Notes under the pieces: model-generated
The model's input: the letters and a program-made list of their open reading frames with translations, nothing else
The model's database searches: none
Told to the model about the DNA's origin: nothing
Made by a program: the position numbers and the translations under genes
Part shown: positions 24,315 to 44,600 of the stretch, one piece after another
Numbering within the stretch: position 1 is the stretch's first letter
How the letters are laid out: each line of letters begins with the position of its first letter
NCBI RefSeq assembly: GCF_018691265.1
Contig: NW_024881282.1
Coordinates: 50,041,122 to 50,105,121 of the forward strand
Direction: 5' to 3'
Length of the DNA: 64,000 bases
Source of the DNA: Tyto alba
Taxonomy: Eukaryota; Chordata; Aves; Strigiformes; Tytonidae

Positions 24315-27300
24315 ATAGCCGTCACTATCTTCCACCAAACCCATTGACTCTCACTGGATTTTAAAAGCTCTACTGAATTTTTACTTTGGGACAGGGATTG
24401 CCCTTTTGCAATATATTTGTCCAGCATCTCCTTCCAAACAGCCCCGATAAGCACCAATATATCACTATCAACAAGCAGCTAATCACACTCTTCTGGAAAG
24501 CTGTTCCTAGATTTTCCCTCATTCAAACACTCTGGTCCTATAAGCAAGAAATGTATGCAGTCAGGTCTGGCTTGCAAACATTTCCAGATCAAAAACTGAA
24601 ACTCCTAATAGTCTAAGTGATTTCTATTCTCAATAAAACCAGGGTTAAAGGCAGAAAAATGTCATCCTGTCTTGTAAAAAAGCTTAACACATTTACCAAA
24701 CGCCTCTGGGAGAAGCATCCTGTTTTCACCAGAGCTTTATGTGGCCAATTCAGCTGTAACAGTTCTGGCTACTTTACTATCAACAATTTGACAAGTGGAC
24801 TCAAACATGAAATGTTTTATGATTTCCCTTCACAAACCTGGATGAGGAAAACATTAAATAGAAAATGAAAACTGAGTTCCATTGGCATTTTTCTTTTGGA
24901 CCTATTTTCCCAGGGAATTTAACTTCATTTTTAGAGGTGTGTTCCAATAGACCGCTGGAAAGATAACACTTGCTTCATTTCCGTTCCCTCCAGCCTTAAG
25001 CAACCAGGATTTACACATTTATTTTTATTCTTTTCAGATACCATAGCCTTGCCTGTTTATAAAATGTAAGAGGTAGACAGATAATTGTACTATTTCACTA
25101 GTAAACAGGGAGCTGAATATGAAACCGAGATCAGAATTGGAAACCCTGTCAGAGTGTTGGTGAATCATAGTATGAAACAAATTGTTCACTTTCTGTTCAG
25201 TCCATTAGCTACAAGGATGGAAAGAATTGCTCTCACAACGCATAATGCTGCAATTTCCTCTATTCACTTAGCACTTCCCCCTTCCCTTCTGCAAATCAGG
25301 TATTACATTTGAGATTTAATTCGCTCCCTCTAACCACGTCTTCATTCCCAACTCTGACAAACCAAGCTATCGCTCGGTGAAAATGCAACAGCTTTTACAT
25401 AGCATTCATGAATACAGTGCTCTTTCTCTCCTTTGGAAACAGGGTAATGGCAGGAAAAGAGAATTATATAGAGGCCCCTGTGCCTATCCAGCTGCAAATA
25501 GCCCCCCTTTAGATTCTCCTGAGTTTTTTGAGAGATTGTGTATCAAAACTGAATTCATATTAGCCCCACGTTGTTTGCATGCCAGATTTTGTGCTGACAT
25601 TGTGATAAGAAAATCAATGCTTGTCTACAGGTACCACACAGTTACCCATGCCCCTTCCTTGTGTTTGTAAGTCTGGAGGAGCTGTTGACATTTTTAATAG
25701 TCCCCAGGTGTTAGGCTCCCTAAGCAAGCTATTTAAAGCAATTCTGCCTCTGAAATAGGGCAAGGAAGATTGTATCAGTACAACTGAGAGCCCCAACTAT
25801 CCTGGAGTGCTTCACTCCAGCAACAAGGCTGGGCTTACCATCCCTGGCAGAACTCCGTGCTACCACGCCGTGTTCATCCTCAGGCCTGCACTCAGCTCCC
25901 CACCTCTGCACAGCAGTGTCCTGCGGGGAACCAGCCCTGGGTGGGCACAGCAGTGGGAGCTCACGGAGCCCTTCAGGCCCACCGTTCGCTATTACCGGCC
26001 TCAGAGACAAGGTAGGATACTCTGGACAGCCTAGAACGACCACAGGCAGAGCTTCTGCGGGATGACTGCGAAGGGAGGGAGGCCTGGAACGGATGGTCTA
26101 TGCCTGGCACCTACAGGGATGGTGCTGGTGGGCCTCTGTGGTGCTTTTTTTTTTCAAGCGGAAGCCAGGTGTGAGAAGAAAAGATTCAAAAGGGGAGCTA
26201 TAAAATAAAATTCTTGCAACTTTTCAACCTCTCTTTACTACCTTTCCTGCACAAATGACACCATACGTTAATTGATCCCGCTACACGGAGGCCCTCAGAC
26301 GAAGCCTGATGAGTTGCCCCATCACAGAAGACAAACAGTGGCCATTTGAGGCCACAGGAGCAGCGAGGAGTGGGAGCTCTTCTCTGGGACTCAGGTGGCT
26401 TCGTAACTTCTGTCCCTGTCAGTGAGCACGGGCCAAGAGTTGGATGCATGATCATGCTGACTGACACTGGGAGGAAGCAGTAAGATCTCGGAAAGGATCA
26501 AACCTTGTGGCCTCTGCATCTTCTGCACACGGCATTTTTATTCTGGAGATAACATTGCAGAAGATGCTCTTAAAAAATGCCTGCAAATGAAGTAAGGAAC
26601 AGGCCTTGCGTGCCTGACTTATGGCTTTAGCTGCTGCTCCAGTAGACACAGATCCATCTCAGAAAACAGAGGCTGAGTTGAGACCCAAAGGTAAAATGTA
26701 GCCTTTCAGTCCAGCAACTATGAAATCTATTTTGAGCTACTTCTAATTGAACTGACTGGCACTGGCACTAAAATGCCTCTTGGAACACATGCTGGTTTTG
26801 CAGCAGTTGAGATTTTGACTCCCCGGTTCCCATCGGATGCAAGACACTTGCTTTTTCATAACTTTACCTGCAAGTGATTACCAGGCGTAATCATTAAAAG
26901 GGAAATTCAACCAAACTGATCCTCCAGACAAATTCCGCTAGAGTGGCAAATCCACCCTGCGCAAAACCTTAAACTCATTTACCATTAACTGGCCTTATTC
27001 ACATCTCTGAGGTTAGCAATTCACTACATGGAGGGATGCTAAAGAGGGTAGTATTTTAGATGTGCCCATCAGTTGTCAAGCCTTGGGAAATGACAGCATC
27101 ACATCTTCAGCATTACTGTGCTTCCATGTAAAGAAGCAAGACCGGGTAGGAAGTTTGGTGGCAACAAGAAAAGCTCAAGGCAGAAAGTGCTACCAACCAT
27201 TCTATAATTAACATATCTCTTTATAATCCTTATGGAAAAATAAAATAGTAACACATTTCAAAAGGTATTTTGCAAAAGAAATCGAAAACAAAACTGATTT

Positions 27301-29104
27301 AATAGGAAATAAAAGTGATTTTATTTGTGCCATGCTGGTCTTATATCACCTACTTTGTCTCCTGTGGGGAAGCAGGGCTGTTTGGCTCTGGAGTGCTTTA
27401 TTGCTGCTCCATTATCAGAACTGTATTCACACTGGAGCTCACACCAAAGCCAGTGGTGTAGGCGTATTTGGGTTGTGTTTCAGGTCACGTGCCAGTTTAA
27501 TACAGACTGAAATCTATCTCCTGCTGCTTTGCAAACTCAACTTTTTTTTCCTCCAAAGGTGGAGTGCGGCAACAGCAGCTTCTTGTCTATTACTCTTCCT
27601 GGACATTTGAAATTTCTGACTACCTTAAAAAAATGTCCACCTGAATATCCATCACCCACTTGCATTTTAAAGTATGCAACTATGCAACCCGTTTCACTCT
27701 TATTCCACCTGAATAATCCACTCCTGGCCAAATCCCAAGCAGATGCCAGCACTTATTTTTAGTCTTAATATCTCAGCTGTTGGCAAAGAAATATGAATTC
27801 TTACTGTAAGGTGTTGGAGGGCCTTTCTAAACTAAATGTAGTTGTTGCAAAATGTTTTGAATAGACATCACTGAATTCTGATTATTTGATGTTTACTTAC
27901 ATTTTCTCTAGGACCAGATACAAAACTAATCAACAGAGGTTTCATGGAGTATTTCAGCTGAGGAGGACATTATTTAGCCTCTGAGCTCGCTTAAGTCATA
28001 GGAAATTGCCAATCAGGATGCCAAGGACATCTCTACAGCCTTCACTACGTCAACTAGAGGGACTCATTACTAATAAATATTTGCTAGTATAACCAGAATC
28101 TCTCTCTTAGCTCTGTGTCTCAGATGTACTTCAAAGCCCAGAAGAGGAATCTGTCACTGTTGTCCTCCTCTTTACTGAGAAGGCAAGAATTTGTCTGCAA
28201 AACATCTCCAGAGTTGGACTGGCTGATACCACAGAGTACAGCCATTATATAACAATACCTTCGCAATTTATATAGCAATACCTTCGGAATTACTCCCTTC
28301 GCAAATTATTTGGATATTTGGTTTCTACTGAGATAGAAGGGAAGCTGCCATATTTCTAAAAAGGCATGGACTGTCCTACTGAAACAAGAAGTTTCCAGGC
28401 TGCAGTGGAAAGCCTATTTCCTGAATGGAAGAACACTGCAATGATCCTTACGTGGCCCTTAATGTGACACCGGGCTGATCAGCAGGCGTGGTCCCCAAGT
28501 TCCCTGGGCCTGAACATCAGGGGCCTGAACCAAAGCTCTTTCTGGACTACAGCATTTGGTTTCCTTCCCTTGGAAACCAGGGGAGCTATGGAGAACAGGC
28601 TGCTCTGTGCCCAGATTTCACCAAGACATGAGGTCGATGTGGAGCTGGAGCACACGGACCCAGGAGCCTGGAAGAGCTCCAGGTTCTCCACATTGTTCAA
28701 GGGAGCACAGCCTTCCTGACAGCCCAAATGCAGGCACAGATAGGATGAAACATACGTTTTTATTTTGTTTATAAAGTTGAGCAGATTTAAACCTTGTTTA
28801 CAAAAACGACAAAGGCTGGTTGCTCATTATCAGTCTTCTGCTGTTGGGTAGCTGTAACCAGCAGGTAACTCACACACACAGCTCTCTCAAATGGCCCATG
28901 AACTTAAAATAGAGCGCTGTAGTCAGCATTTAGGGCTACATTCTGACTACAGATCCTGTTCATACCCTAAGGGAAGACGGAAAGATGAAGAACCACTCTT
29001 TAGAACTGGTCAAAGACTGAAGGAGGGGGAAGAGGTGGACAAGTGCTTCGCAGTGGTGGCTGTTGACCATTACTGTTTTTGTGAGCTGGCTGCAGCCCTT
29101 TCAT
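24315..29104. other. Intergenic DNA, no gene seen
   Basis: Non-coding. GC-richer and moderately CpG-containing at about 25830-26100. A 10-bp T run lies near 26146. A short tandem duplication lies at 28248-28293. Open frames are short, overlapping and without motifs. Confidence 0.5.
28248..28293 (+). repeat. Two-copy 23-bp tandem repeat
   Basis: The unit beginning TATAACAATACCTTCG (28248-28270) is followed directly by a second copy (28271-28293) matching at 19 of 23 positions. A third 'CCTTCGCAAATT' echo follows at about 28296-28307. It is a small local duplication of unknown origin. Confidence 0.85.
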
Positions 29105-29480
29105 GAGCAGGCTGAGGCCTCTTCCAGGCAGTCTCTCTAAGAAACTTCAATACATTGTATAGCCTCTCCCCTAGCCTCAAGTCAGGACCAACTGTGCCGA
29201 TATCACTCCTGAGAGACAGCAGCCTAACTTGTTCTCTTAAAAAATGACGGAGGCTCCGCTGTCTCCCTAGGCAATCCGTCCCCCCTGCTTCACTGTTACA
29301 TAACTTAATGCTCCTTTCCTGCAATTTAAGTCCATTAGCTCTTGAGGGTGGCGAACAATTTGTCCCTTCCATTTTGCAGCTATTTCTGTGTGTTTGAAAA
29401 AGGTTATCACGTCTCCCCTCAGTCTCCTCTACTCCAAACTAAGCAATCCCAGCTTCCCAGTTCATCACACAGAAGCCAGG
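29105..29480 (-). mobile_element. Ancient amniote CR1 LINE 3' fragment, antisense
   Basis: The plus strand follows, in order, the reverse complement of an old CR1 3' end as seen in reptiles: a 'cctaacttgttct' block, an 'aatgacggag' block, 'tctccctaggcaat', a 'tttcctgcaatttaag.ccatt.g.tcttg' block, a 'tgtttgaaaa.ggttatca' block and 'cccctcagtctcctct.ctcca' followed by 'actaa.caa.cccag'. The match is colinear for about 350 bp but heavily diverged, so the insertion is old. The element reads on the minus strand. It is clearly older than the CR1 at 23391-24314. Confidence 0.88.
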
Positions 29481-32154
29481 CTGCTGCTGGCTGGTGATAG
29501 CTTTCAGTAACTGCTGACTGGGCTGGATTTGTACCAGCAGCCTGTAGGTGAAAGCCTTCAGCAGCTTTAGCTCTCTGAGCCAGTCTGTCCTTTCAAAGAT
29601 GTGAAACTTTCTTCTGGAATCCATTACAGCGTATCAGTAAATATACATTATAGTACAGTAAACTTCTGGAATTCTCTCCATCACATTAGGATATCATAAC
29701 AAGAAGAAAGGAAAAGACACCTTATATCGTGAAATTGTACTGAAGAGCTGAACTCAAACAGCCTTCTAAACAGGTCTCAAAGAGTAGAGAGGGAAAAAGC
29801 AATGTATTGTGTTAACACCTTTGGCACTCCATCCCCTCTATTGAACAAATGAAATGAAATGCATGAACCACGTCTTGGTTTGCAAATGAAAGTTGGCATT
29901 TGTATTTGCTGCAATGTTTGCTGTTGTTTTTCATTTTAGACTTTGCATGGTAGTAAACAGTGCAATGCTTTACATTCATTAAGCTCGGGCCCATTTACTC
30001 TGTGCAGGCAAAGCAAGTACATATATCTCAGACCCATAAAGCATCAGTTCAGAATTACACAGGAAATAAATGAGCCTAAGCCAGAAGTCCAATTTACAGA
30101 GTCCAGCTCGCTAAAGCTAAACAAGCACCTTAGATAAATATGGCCTATTTTCAATGAAACGTTAGTGTAATTTGATAACTGTCAATAATTCCCTCATTAT
30201 GCCTAAATGAGCTTGTCATCTAAGGAGATTGCTGCATGGCTGATCTTAATTTGCTAATAAAAACCGCAGAGAAGAATTTCAGCTAAGCTGGAACTATTTG
30301 ATTCATAAAAGTGCAATAGTGCACTTTTTAAAGTATTCCTTCCCAGTCTTGGCTCCTGACTGGCTGAAGCCCAAAGCCGGTTTGCTCTGCAGCCTGTAAG
30401 AAGGCAGCTTTGCTATGTAAGAACAATGAGCAATTGTCTCTCTAAATCACTATTATTCCTTAGCCCATTATATTTAATTTATTTTTAATCATGTTGTATA
30501 ATAGAAATAAAATCATTGGATTAAGCATATATCTAGCAGCAGGAGCCCATTATCCTTTGACAATGTTCTGTTTCATTGACATTATATCTTCATTGTAGAC
30601 AGTTTCCTTGCCATCATTAGTCCTAAAATGACTATTGGATTTCAAGGGTTTCTCCCTAATCCATAATAAGATTTACTTGCTAACAGCACAAAACAAAACA
30701 AAGATATGCTTCTATTGTTTTACTGCTGTGGAATTCTTATTTTAAGCTATTCAGAAAAGTCAAGAATAAATCCAGATATTATAATTATTTGAAGTTTTCC
30801 TGTGTAATTCTAATTCAAGAGAAAGCCTCAGTAACTTCATAAGCTTTGGATCTTTGTTACACATTGTGGCTTTATTTTACTTAAGCAAGAAACAATACTT
30901 TGTCAGTTCTTGAACTGAGTAAGATCTACTATTCCTTGCACAGACATTTTTTTCAGACCAGTTAAAGCAAATCTCAGTAGAGTCTATTTTCTCCAGAAAG
31001 GGTTACGAGCAGTTCATCAGATTCCATTGGAAGAAAAAGGGAGAAACTTCTATGCCAAGGTTGCCAGCGATTCCTTTGTGATAAGTGCTAGATAATGGAG
31101 TCAGCACTAATGTTGGGAAGTTAAAAACTCCTCCGGCATGCTGATCCCCATGGGATAATTCAACAGCTCTTTATTTGTACCAACAGCAGTCACAGTTAAA
31201 TCTGAAACTAGATTTTTCCACACCCTATTAACAGCAGCATTAGAATGCAGCAGGGACCATCCAGAGGAAAGAGTGTTTTCTGTTCTCATAGTTATCTTTG
31301 AGGAGGTGGCAGGTTTCCCTGTGAAAATTATCCTTACAGATTGCCTCTTATTTAAGGATAAGCTGGTACTATCAAGTGGTGCTCTTTTTATGCTGAAATT
31401 GCTAGCAACACTTAAGAGTATCTGCATGACTTTCAGCTGGCAGAGCAGCTTCAATAGATACCTATTTTCCATATAGGTAGGCAAGCTATGACACTTTCAC
31501 CCATACTGACATGATCTGCATAAGCCCTGTGGTTTCCATTAAGAAGGGTCCGTACAATATAGTCAACTCTCCATTATCTTGGCTAATGGAAGAATAGAAT
31601 AACACAGATAAAGGAAAGACATGCATAATTATTGCTTCCAGATAAGAGCCGGCTCAAATATTTCTGCACTGTGCTCCCCAGACAGAGCTTGTACTTCTGT
31701 CAGAGCTTGCTAACTTAGAGTTTATGAACTCAGGCATTACCTGCATCCATCTGGTACAAGCGAGGCAGCTTGGGTGTCTCTATAATTTAATCACCCCACA
31801 AGTAATCTACTAACTGATAATCGTCTTGACTCTAATTAAATAACAACTTCCATATTCACCCCTCTATATGTGCTGACAGTGATGGACCCAGCCATGCATG
31901 GCCACGTCAAGGTTGAATGTGGCATAATGAGGAAAGGCAAATTATGCATGAAATGCAAGAGGGGTATGTTCAAAAGACAAGGGAATGCGGAAGGCACACA
32001 ATGATGTAAAAGGGCTTTATATTCACATCTAACAACTCGGAATTAACACAAGCACTTCTTCTCTTATTCCCAGGTAGCCTTCGCAGAGGAATTATGCTCA
32101 GGACTCTCACAGGTAACACATGCATGAACTAGAACTGTCTTTCTACAAAAATGT
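29481..32154. other. AT-rich DNA just downstream of TPH2, no gene seen
   Basis: AT-rich with few repeats and many TAATTA-, AATAAA- and TTTATT-type words, most densely at about 30400-30850. I see no coding exon. Its repeat-poor character next to a neuron-specific gene would suit conserved non-coding DNA, but I cannot measure conservation here. Additional possible poly(A) signals for TPH2 on the minus strand lie at 31170-31175 and 30870-30875. Confidence 0.45.
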
Positions 32155-32798
32155 CAGAGGTTTGGGTTTTTTATTATGCTGCAATTACTCAGCCACACTG
32201 AACATTTGTCAGTTGTGAGCTCTCATAATCTGTAATCTCCACAGACCTTTTAGTACTGATACATAGCCTTCCTGATCTCAGCACGGGCATATAAATTGTA
32301 TTGTTCAGTCACAAGAGACACTCAGTTCTGTTACAGATATATGGGCAAAACATTGTCTTTGCCACTACAGAAAGAAATACAGATTTTCTTACAAAGAAAA
32401 TGAAAATGTTGCAAATAAAATTTTCTGGATTCTTATGGGAGGAAAGGGATTATAAAAAATAAACTCAGACTTGATGAAATGAGCAACACTGTTTCTTATA
32501 CATGGAAATGTATCATCATATAGAAACAAAACCATCACCAGGCAAGTTTTTAATGGTGTACTTGTACATGACATTGTGTTGAGGAATTGATGATTAAATT
32601 CTGCCACATTCCATGTTGCGTTTACGAATTAGCATTGCCTTGGTTTGTCTGCACATTACAATTAGACAGAGCTACACGATGCAAGCCACAGGCCAAGCTA
32701 TAAAGGGAAAATCGATGGGTTTGAGAAGTTAGCCGTATCACGTGATTTAGACTGGCTACAGACAAAGCAACTGACAGGAAATCACAGAGCCGCACATA
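32155..32798 (-). other. TPH2: Probable TPH2 3' untranslated region
   Basis: This follows the TPH2 stop codon in the same exon on the minus strand. The lower limit is set by the first canonical poly(A) signal downstream (32170-32175) plus a short cleavage distance, giving a 3' UTR of about 640 nt. Longer forms using signals at 31170 or 30870 are possible. The true end is not visible from sequence alone. Confidence 0.4.
32170..32175 (-). terminator. TPH2: Candidate TPH2 poly(A) signal AATAAA
   Basis: First AATAAA on the minus strand after the TPH2 stop (about 625 nt downstream). A GT-containing stretch follows about 40-60 nt further on, as in many cleavage sites. Chance AATAAA words are common in AT-rich DNA. 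Confidence 0.35.
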
Positions 32799-33059
<261 letters not shown>

Positions 33060-33193
33060 CTCATCTTTTCTTTGGCTTCTTCAAAACTTTCTGAAACAAA
33101 GTAAGCTTCCTGGAAAGTAGTGATAAGGCATTCCTGCAAGCAGGTTGTCTTTGGATCAAATGTTTTTACATTGGCCTTGTCAGAGAGAGCATG
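33060..33193 (-). CDS. TPH2: TPH2 exon 10: C-terminal part of catalytic domain
   Basis: A 134-nt exon encoding 44 codons plus two bases: it starts [18 protein letters not shown] and ends FEEAKEKM plus the first two bases of an Arg codon. The acceptor TATTTTGCAG ends at 33194 and the donor GTAAAT starts at 33059. This is the end of the aromatic amino acid hydroxylase catalytic domain, with the conserved '[17 protein letters not shown]' segment near the substrate pocket. Compared with human TPH2 as I remember it, ANVKTF replaces ACVKAF and the rest is the same. The neighbouring exon is only 86 bp away, while exon 9 is 7.3 kb upstream. Confidence 0.97.
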
Positions 33194-40666
<7,473 letters not shown>

Positions 40667-41059
40667 TCAGTACCATATTCACTTGATTGCTTCACTTCTT
40701 CAGAATTTCATGTCTTTAATATAAATTCAGATAAAGTATGTTATTACTGCTAAGTACTTTAAATGCCATGTTCTGCAGTAAGAGAGCTTCACACAAAAAT
40801 GTGAGATTCTGCATTTCTTCTGGGCACCCAAGCAGTTCAAAGGAATGGCCCGTTAGGAACACACAAGCAAGTTCATTTAGGTATCAAAGGCACTGATAGT
40901 AATTCTGCAGAGATTTTTGAAACTTTCTGAAATAAATGAGGTGCCTTAAAATAAAATCCTACAAGTATCTGGTCTGCCTGTTTAGGAACCTCTGAAGATG
41001 TCCAAGATCTATTTCAGAGCACTCCGCTGTAAACTCAAGCCAATGCCACGTTCAAGTCT

Positions 41060-41150
41060 GGCACATATTTAACTGCTGTCTTGACTTAGAATGAACTTAC
41101 TTCCAGGAATGTGCTTAAGAGCCTTCTTGAGCCGAGGCCTTAGTCTTCAC
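41060..41150 (+). repeat. Probable ancient amniote interspersed repeat
   Basis: The stretch ending 'ggaatgtgcttaaga' then 'gccttcttgagccgaggcctt' resembles a very common old reptile repeat motif ('catgcttaagtgctttcctgaatcggggcctt'). The preceding 'cacatatttaactgctgtcttgactta' fits the same element. Family name uncertain. Confidence 0.45.
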
Positions 41151-41605
41151 TAGATTTTACTCCGTCATAAATTAACAACACATATGCCACTTGGCTTCTT
41201 AAATTACAGACAGAAAATTACAGTCAGTTGAATGAGTTCACTTGACCAACCCATTACAATCACTCTTTGGGTCTACATTCAATCAGGTAACATATCTGAG
41301 CTGTAAAACTGATGAGAAGCTGTGAAAGAGATGTGCTAAATCAGCATAACAGTACTGCATCTAATTTTGCTGTATCCACCCAGCAAAGTTAAATGTTAGG
41401 AAAACTGTAAGAAGCATAGCCAGCCAGCCCACTGTTCACTAAATGTGAAAGAGTCACTTGTGCTCCTATGGTACTGAGTTTTAGTTTGGTGGTGTTATGA
41501 CACATCAAGATTGCTTTTTGATGTTAGATCAAACAAATGAGATTAAGCTAGTAACTATTTCTACATATGAAGGTTTTAAGAAGTTGATTTCTAACTTATG
41601 CAAAC

Positions 41606-41641
41606 ATATATATATATGCACACACATATCTATATATGTGT
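41606..41641. repeat. TA/CA-rich low-complexity run
   Basis: Alternating TATATA, CACACA and CTATATATGTG segments, purine-pyrimidine alternation throughout. Too interrupted to be a single clean microsatellite. Confidence 0.7.
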
Positions 41642-44600
41642 ATTACATTATCTGACAATTTCAGCTTTTGTGCAAAGGGACATAACTCCACTGAACCTAA
41701 CAGATTTACATATCTTTGCAGGAAATACGAATTTAGGATAAGAAACAACCCAGTATTTGGTACTAAACCTTCTCTGAATAACTTGAGAATGGATCCTAAC
41801 ATGATGGGGCTTTTTGTCCATTTCCTCCTTACAGCCCCCACTCTTCCAGGCTGAGTATCATGGTAAATGCAAAAGAGCAGAAATTAACAGCTCTTTTAAG
41901 TTCAACAAATGTTTAGAAATTGAGAAATGATTCATTTCTCTGCCTCTCATAAAAGTTCCTGTAGAGCTGGTGATTCATGCAGCATGGCACTATGTAGAAG
42001 GGTGTAATAAAAAAGAATAAAAACACATGTCCTGTGTCTGATCCAAACCTGCTAAGTCAGCTGGGAAGAAGGAAAGGTTGCAGTGACTTCAAATGTCTTG
42101 AGTCAGATTCCATCACAGCAGCCAAAGGCACAGATAGCCACAAGAGGAAGTGAAAACACAACACTGTCAAACAGAAAAAAAAATCAAAGCCCCACCTCTG
42201 GCTTTGCTATTGACTCTGATAAGCCAAGCTGGCATAAAATTTTTCATTAGATGCCATGAGCTGATGTCAGCACTGAGAGGAAGCCCAAGACAACTGGTTT
42301 CCAAAGAACACGTCTTGGGGACAAACAGCCAGGTACACAAAGTGACAAAGGCATCACTGTAGGAGTGATGAGTGAAGCTGAGAGACCTACTGCCAAGAAG
42401 AGTACAAACTTAGCTTCCCTGACCAAACATTTTTCCAGAAAAAGCCTTCAGAAGGCTACAGTCCTGGTTCTGTACATGCTGCCACTGTGAGCAATGAACC
42501 ACTCAGCTTTACACTTAAATCCCACTAATATCTTAGAAATTGCCCCATCCCTCTCAACTCTCTTAAAAGAACTATCAGGCAGTAGTTCTTATGCTGTGAA
42601 CATGAACACCCTGACAGATACACAGCAGGACTGGGCTCCTGATAAAACACAGTGATCACAGTCATTTCCATTCTTAAAACCAGCAGCAGCTAAAAAGGAG
42701 TCTGGTTATAGATGTGTATGAGCAGCCATGACTTTGTCCTGGTATGTGAGACACCTTTACTGTAGGCTTTACTCTGAGGAGGCCCAAACCGATGTCATGC
42801 TGCTCCCAGGAGAATGCCCACTCTGCAATCTACGGGACCAGCGGAGAGAGGGAAGAGAAACGCTCTCCACTGCCCTGAGGATGTGCACTCATGGGGGAGG
42901 AAAAGGTAGAAGGCAGAGAGCTAACACTGGCACGAGAGAGAGCAACCCCAGCTGCCCAGGGATAGGGTGTTCAGAGACCTCAATTTCACTTCCTCCTTGA
43001 TGGATAGACAGCACACAAAGAGGGAGCTTTTTCTACTTACATTCAAAAAATATTATAATTGTTACTATTAGAAAAGGGAGTAGTCATATTTATGAGCCAA
43101 AGCTTGCTGATGAGAGCCTATCTTCATTATTGATAAGGCCTGCACTCTCAGTATAACTCACTCAAATAAAATGCATACAAAATGACCGAATGATAAAATA
43201 CATCTGCCTTCTACTAACTTGTGGTATTAAGCTATAGCACTAAGAAAGCCCTTCAAACAAAAAGCTAATTTAAAAAAAAAAATTGCCATATGGAACAACT
43301 ACAGTTTCTGTATTTAAGAGAGCTCTGCTTAGCTAAGAAAATAAGATAGCTCACCCAATGCTGCCATCTTCAGATCATTAGTCAGCAATACATGATTCCC
43401 CCCACCCTCCCACTCGAGGACAGACACGCGGAGGTGGCTCTGTGCATTATGAGTCTCCGCAGCCTTCGGCAAGCTGTGCTCTCAAGTCTACACACACCGA
43501 AGCACACAGATAAAGAGGTTAATTATTAACTATATAGACACACTTTTTATAGACCAGATGCATAAATACTCACTATATGCTTCTCTTTGTATAGTAAACT
43601 ATACTGACTGTGCTAGTCTATATTATATACAGGATAATTGCACTGGAGTGGGAATGACAAAGAAATGGCTGTTGAGATGAATACATTTTTTAAAACCTCA
43701 CCTGATTGGAAATAGCTAATTATTACACTGTTATACGTAGGCTGGTGAGCGCCAGCACAACTGGGGGCATGCAGGCTCTCAGGTTCTGATTTCAAATCTT
43801 GGACCTGTCTCTGGCATACTCCCCAGCCTGTGGCCCCAGACATGTGGCTCCCCCACAAGCTACAGCAATAGCCTCCCATCTCCCTTCACTTCCAGTTCTA
43901 CCTCATCTTTGCAGTTCTGCTACAACCTCCAGGCAGCCTCTTGAAATAGGAAAGGTATCTTTCCATGTTGTATCAATTCTGTATTTCTTAAAGAGCCTTC
44001 AACTAAAATGCCGCTCCATAAGCCAAATCAGCAAAATAAGATGAAGAATCAAAGTGCCAAATGAAGGATTAAAAATAGTTTTTAAGCCAAGAGACATCAA
44101 TGTAATGATCAAGACTATGCCAGGAGCGCAAAACAGTGTATGGTATTATTTTAAATTATTTCTCTTATTTAACAAAAGTATATGAAAGATACTTTAGTAA
44201 CACTCACAAAACACTGTCTACTTGAGTTCAAAAATTATTAAATAGATCCATGGAAGAAAATCCTGTTAAGGGCTATTAAATACTAATATAGCAAATCTCT
44301 TCCTTCAGTGTCCCTGAATCAAAAGTCATTGGCAACTCAAGCAGTATATCAGGAAAATATCACCACCCTATGGCTTTAGACCTACACTGTCCTCCAGATG
44401 TCTGCAATTTGCCAGCGTCACAGACAAGATACTGGGCTACCTGGCCTGGCCCACTATATGTGCAACTGTAAATCAGACCAGTTGTCCTACTATCGACAGG
44501 AAACTTACAGAACAGACTGAGCCCTGGAAAACTCCAAGCCTGGTCTCCAGAGTAAACACAATGTCTATTCTTCATGTTCAGGTACTGTCCTGCATTATAA

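Noticed and set aside
1..32154. Search for TRHDE exons, expected on this side from mammalian gene order
   Set aside because: No peptidase motif or GC-rich first exon is recognisable; the gene probably starts beyond position 1.
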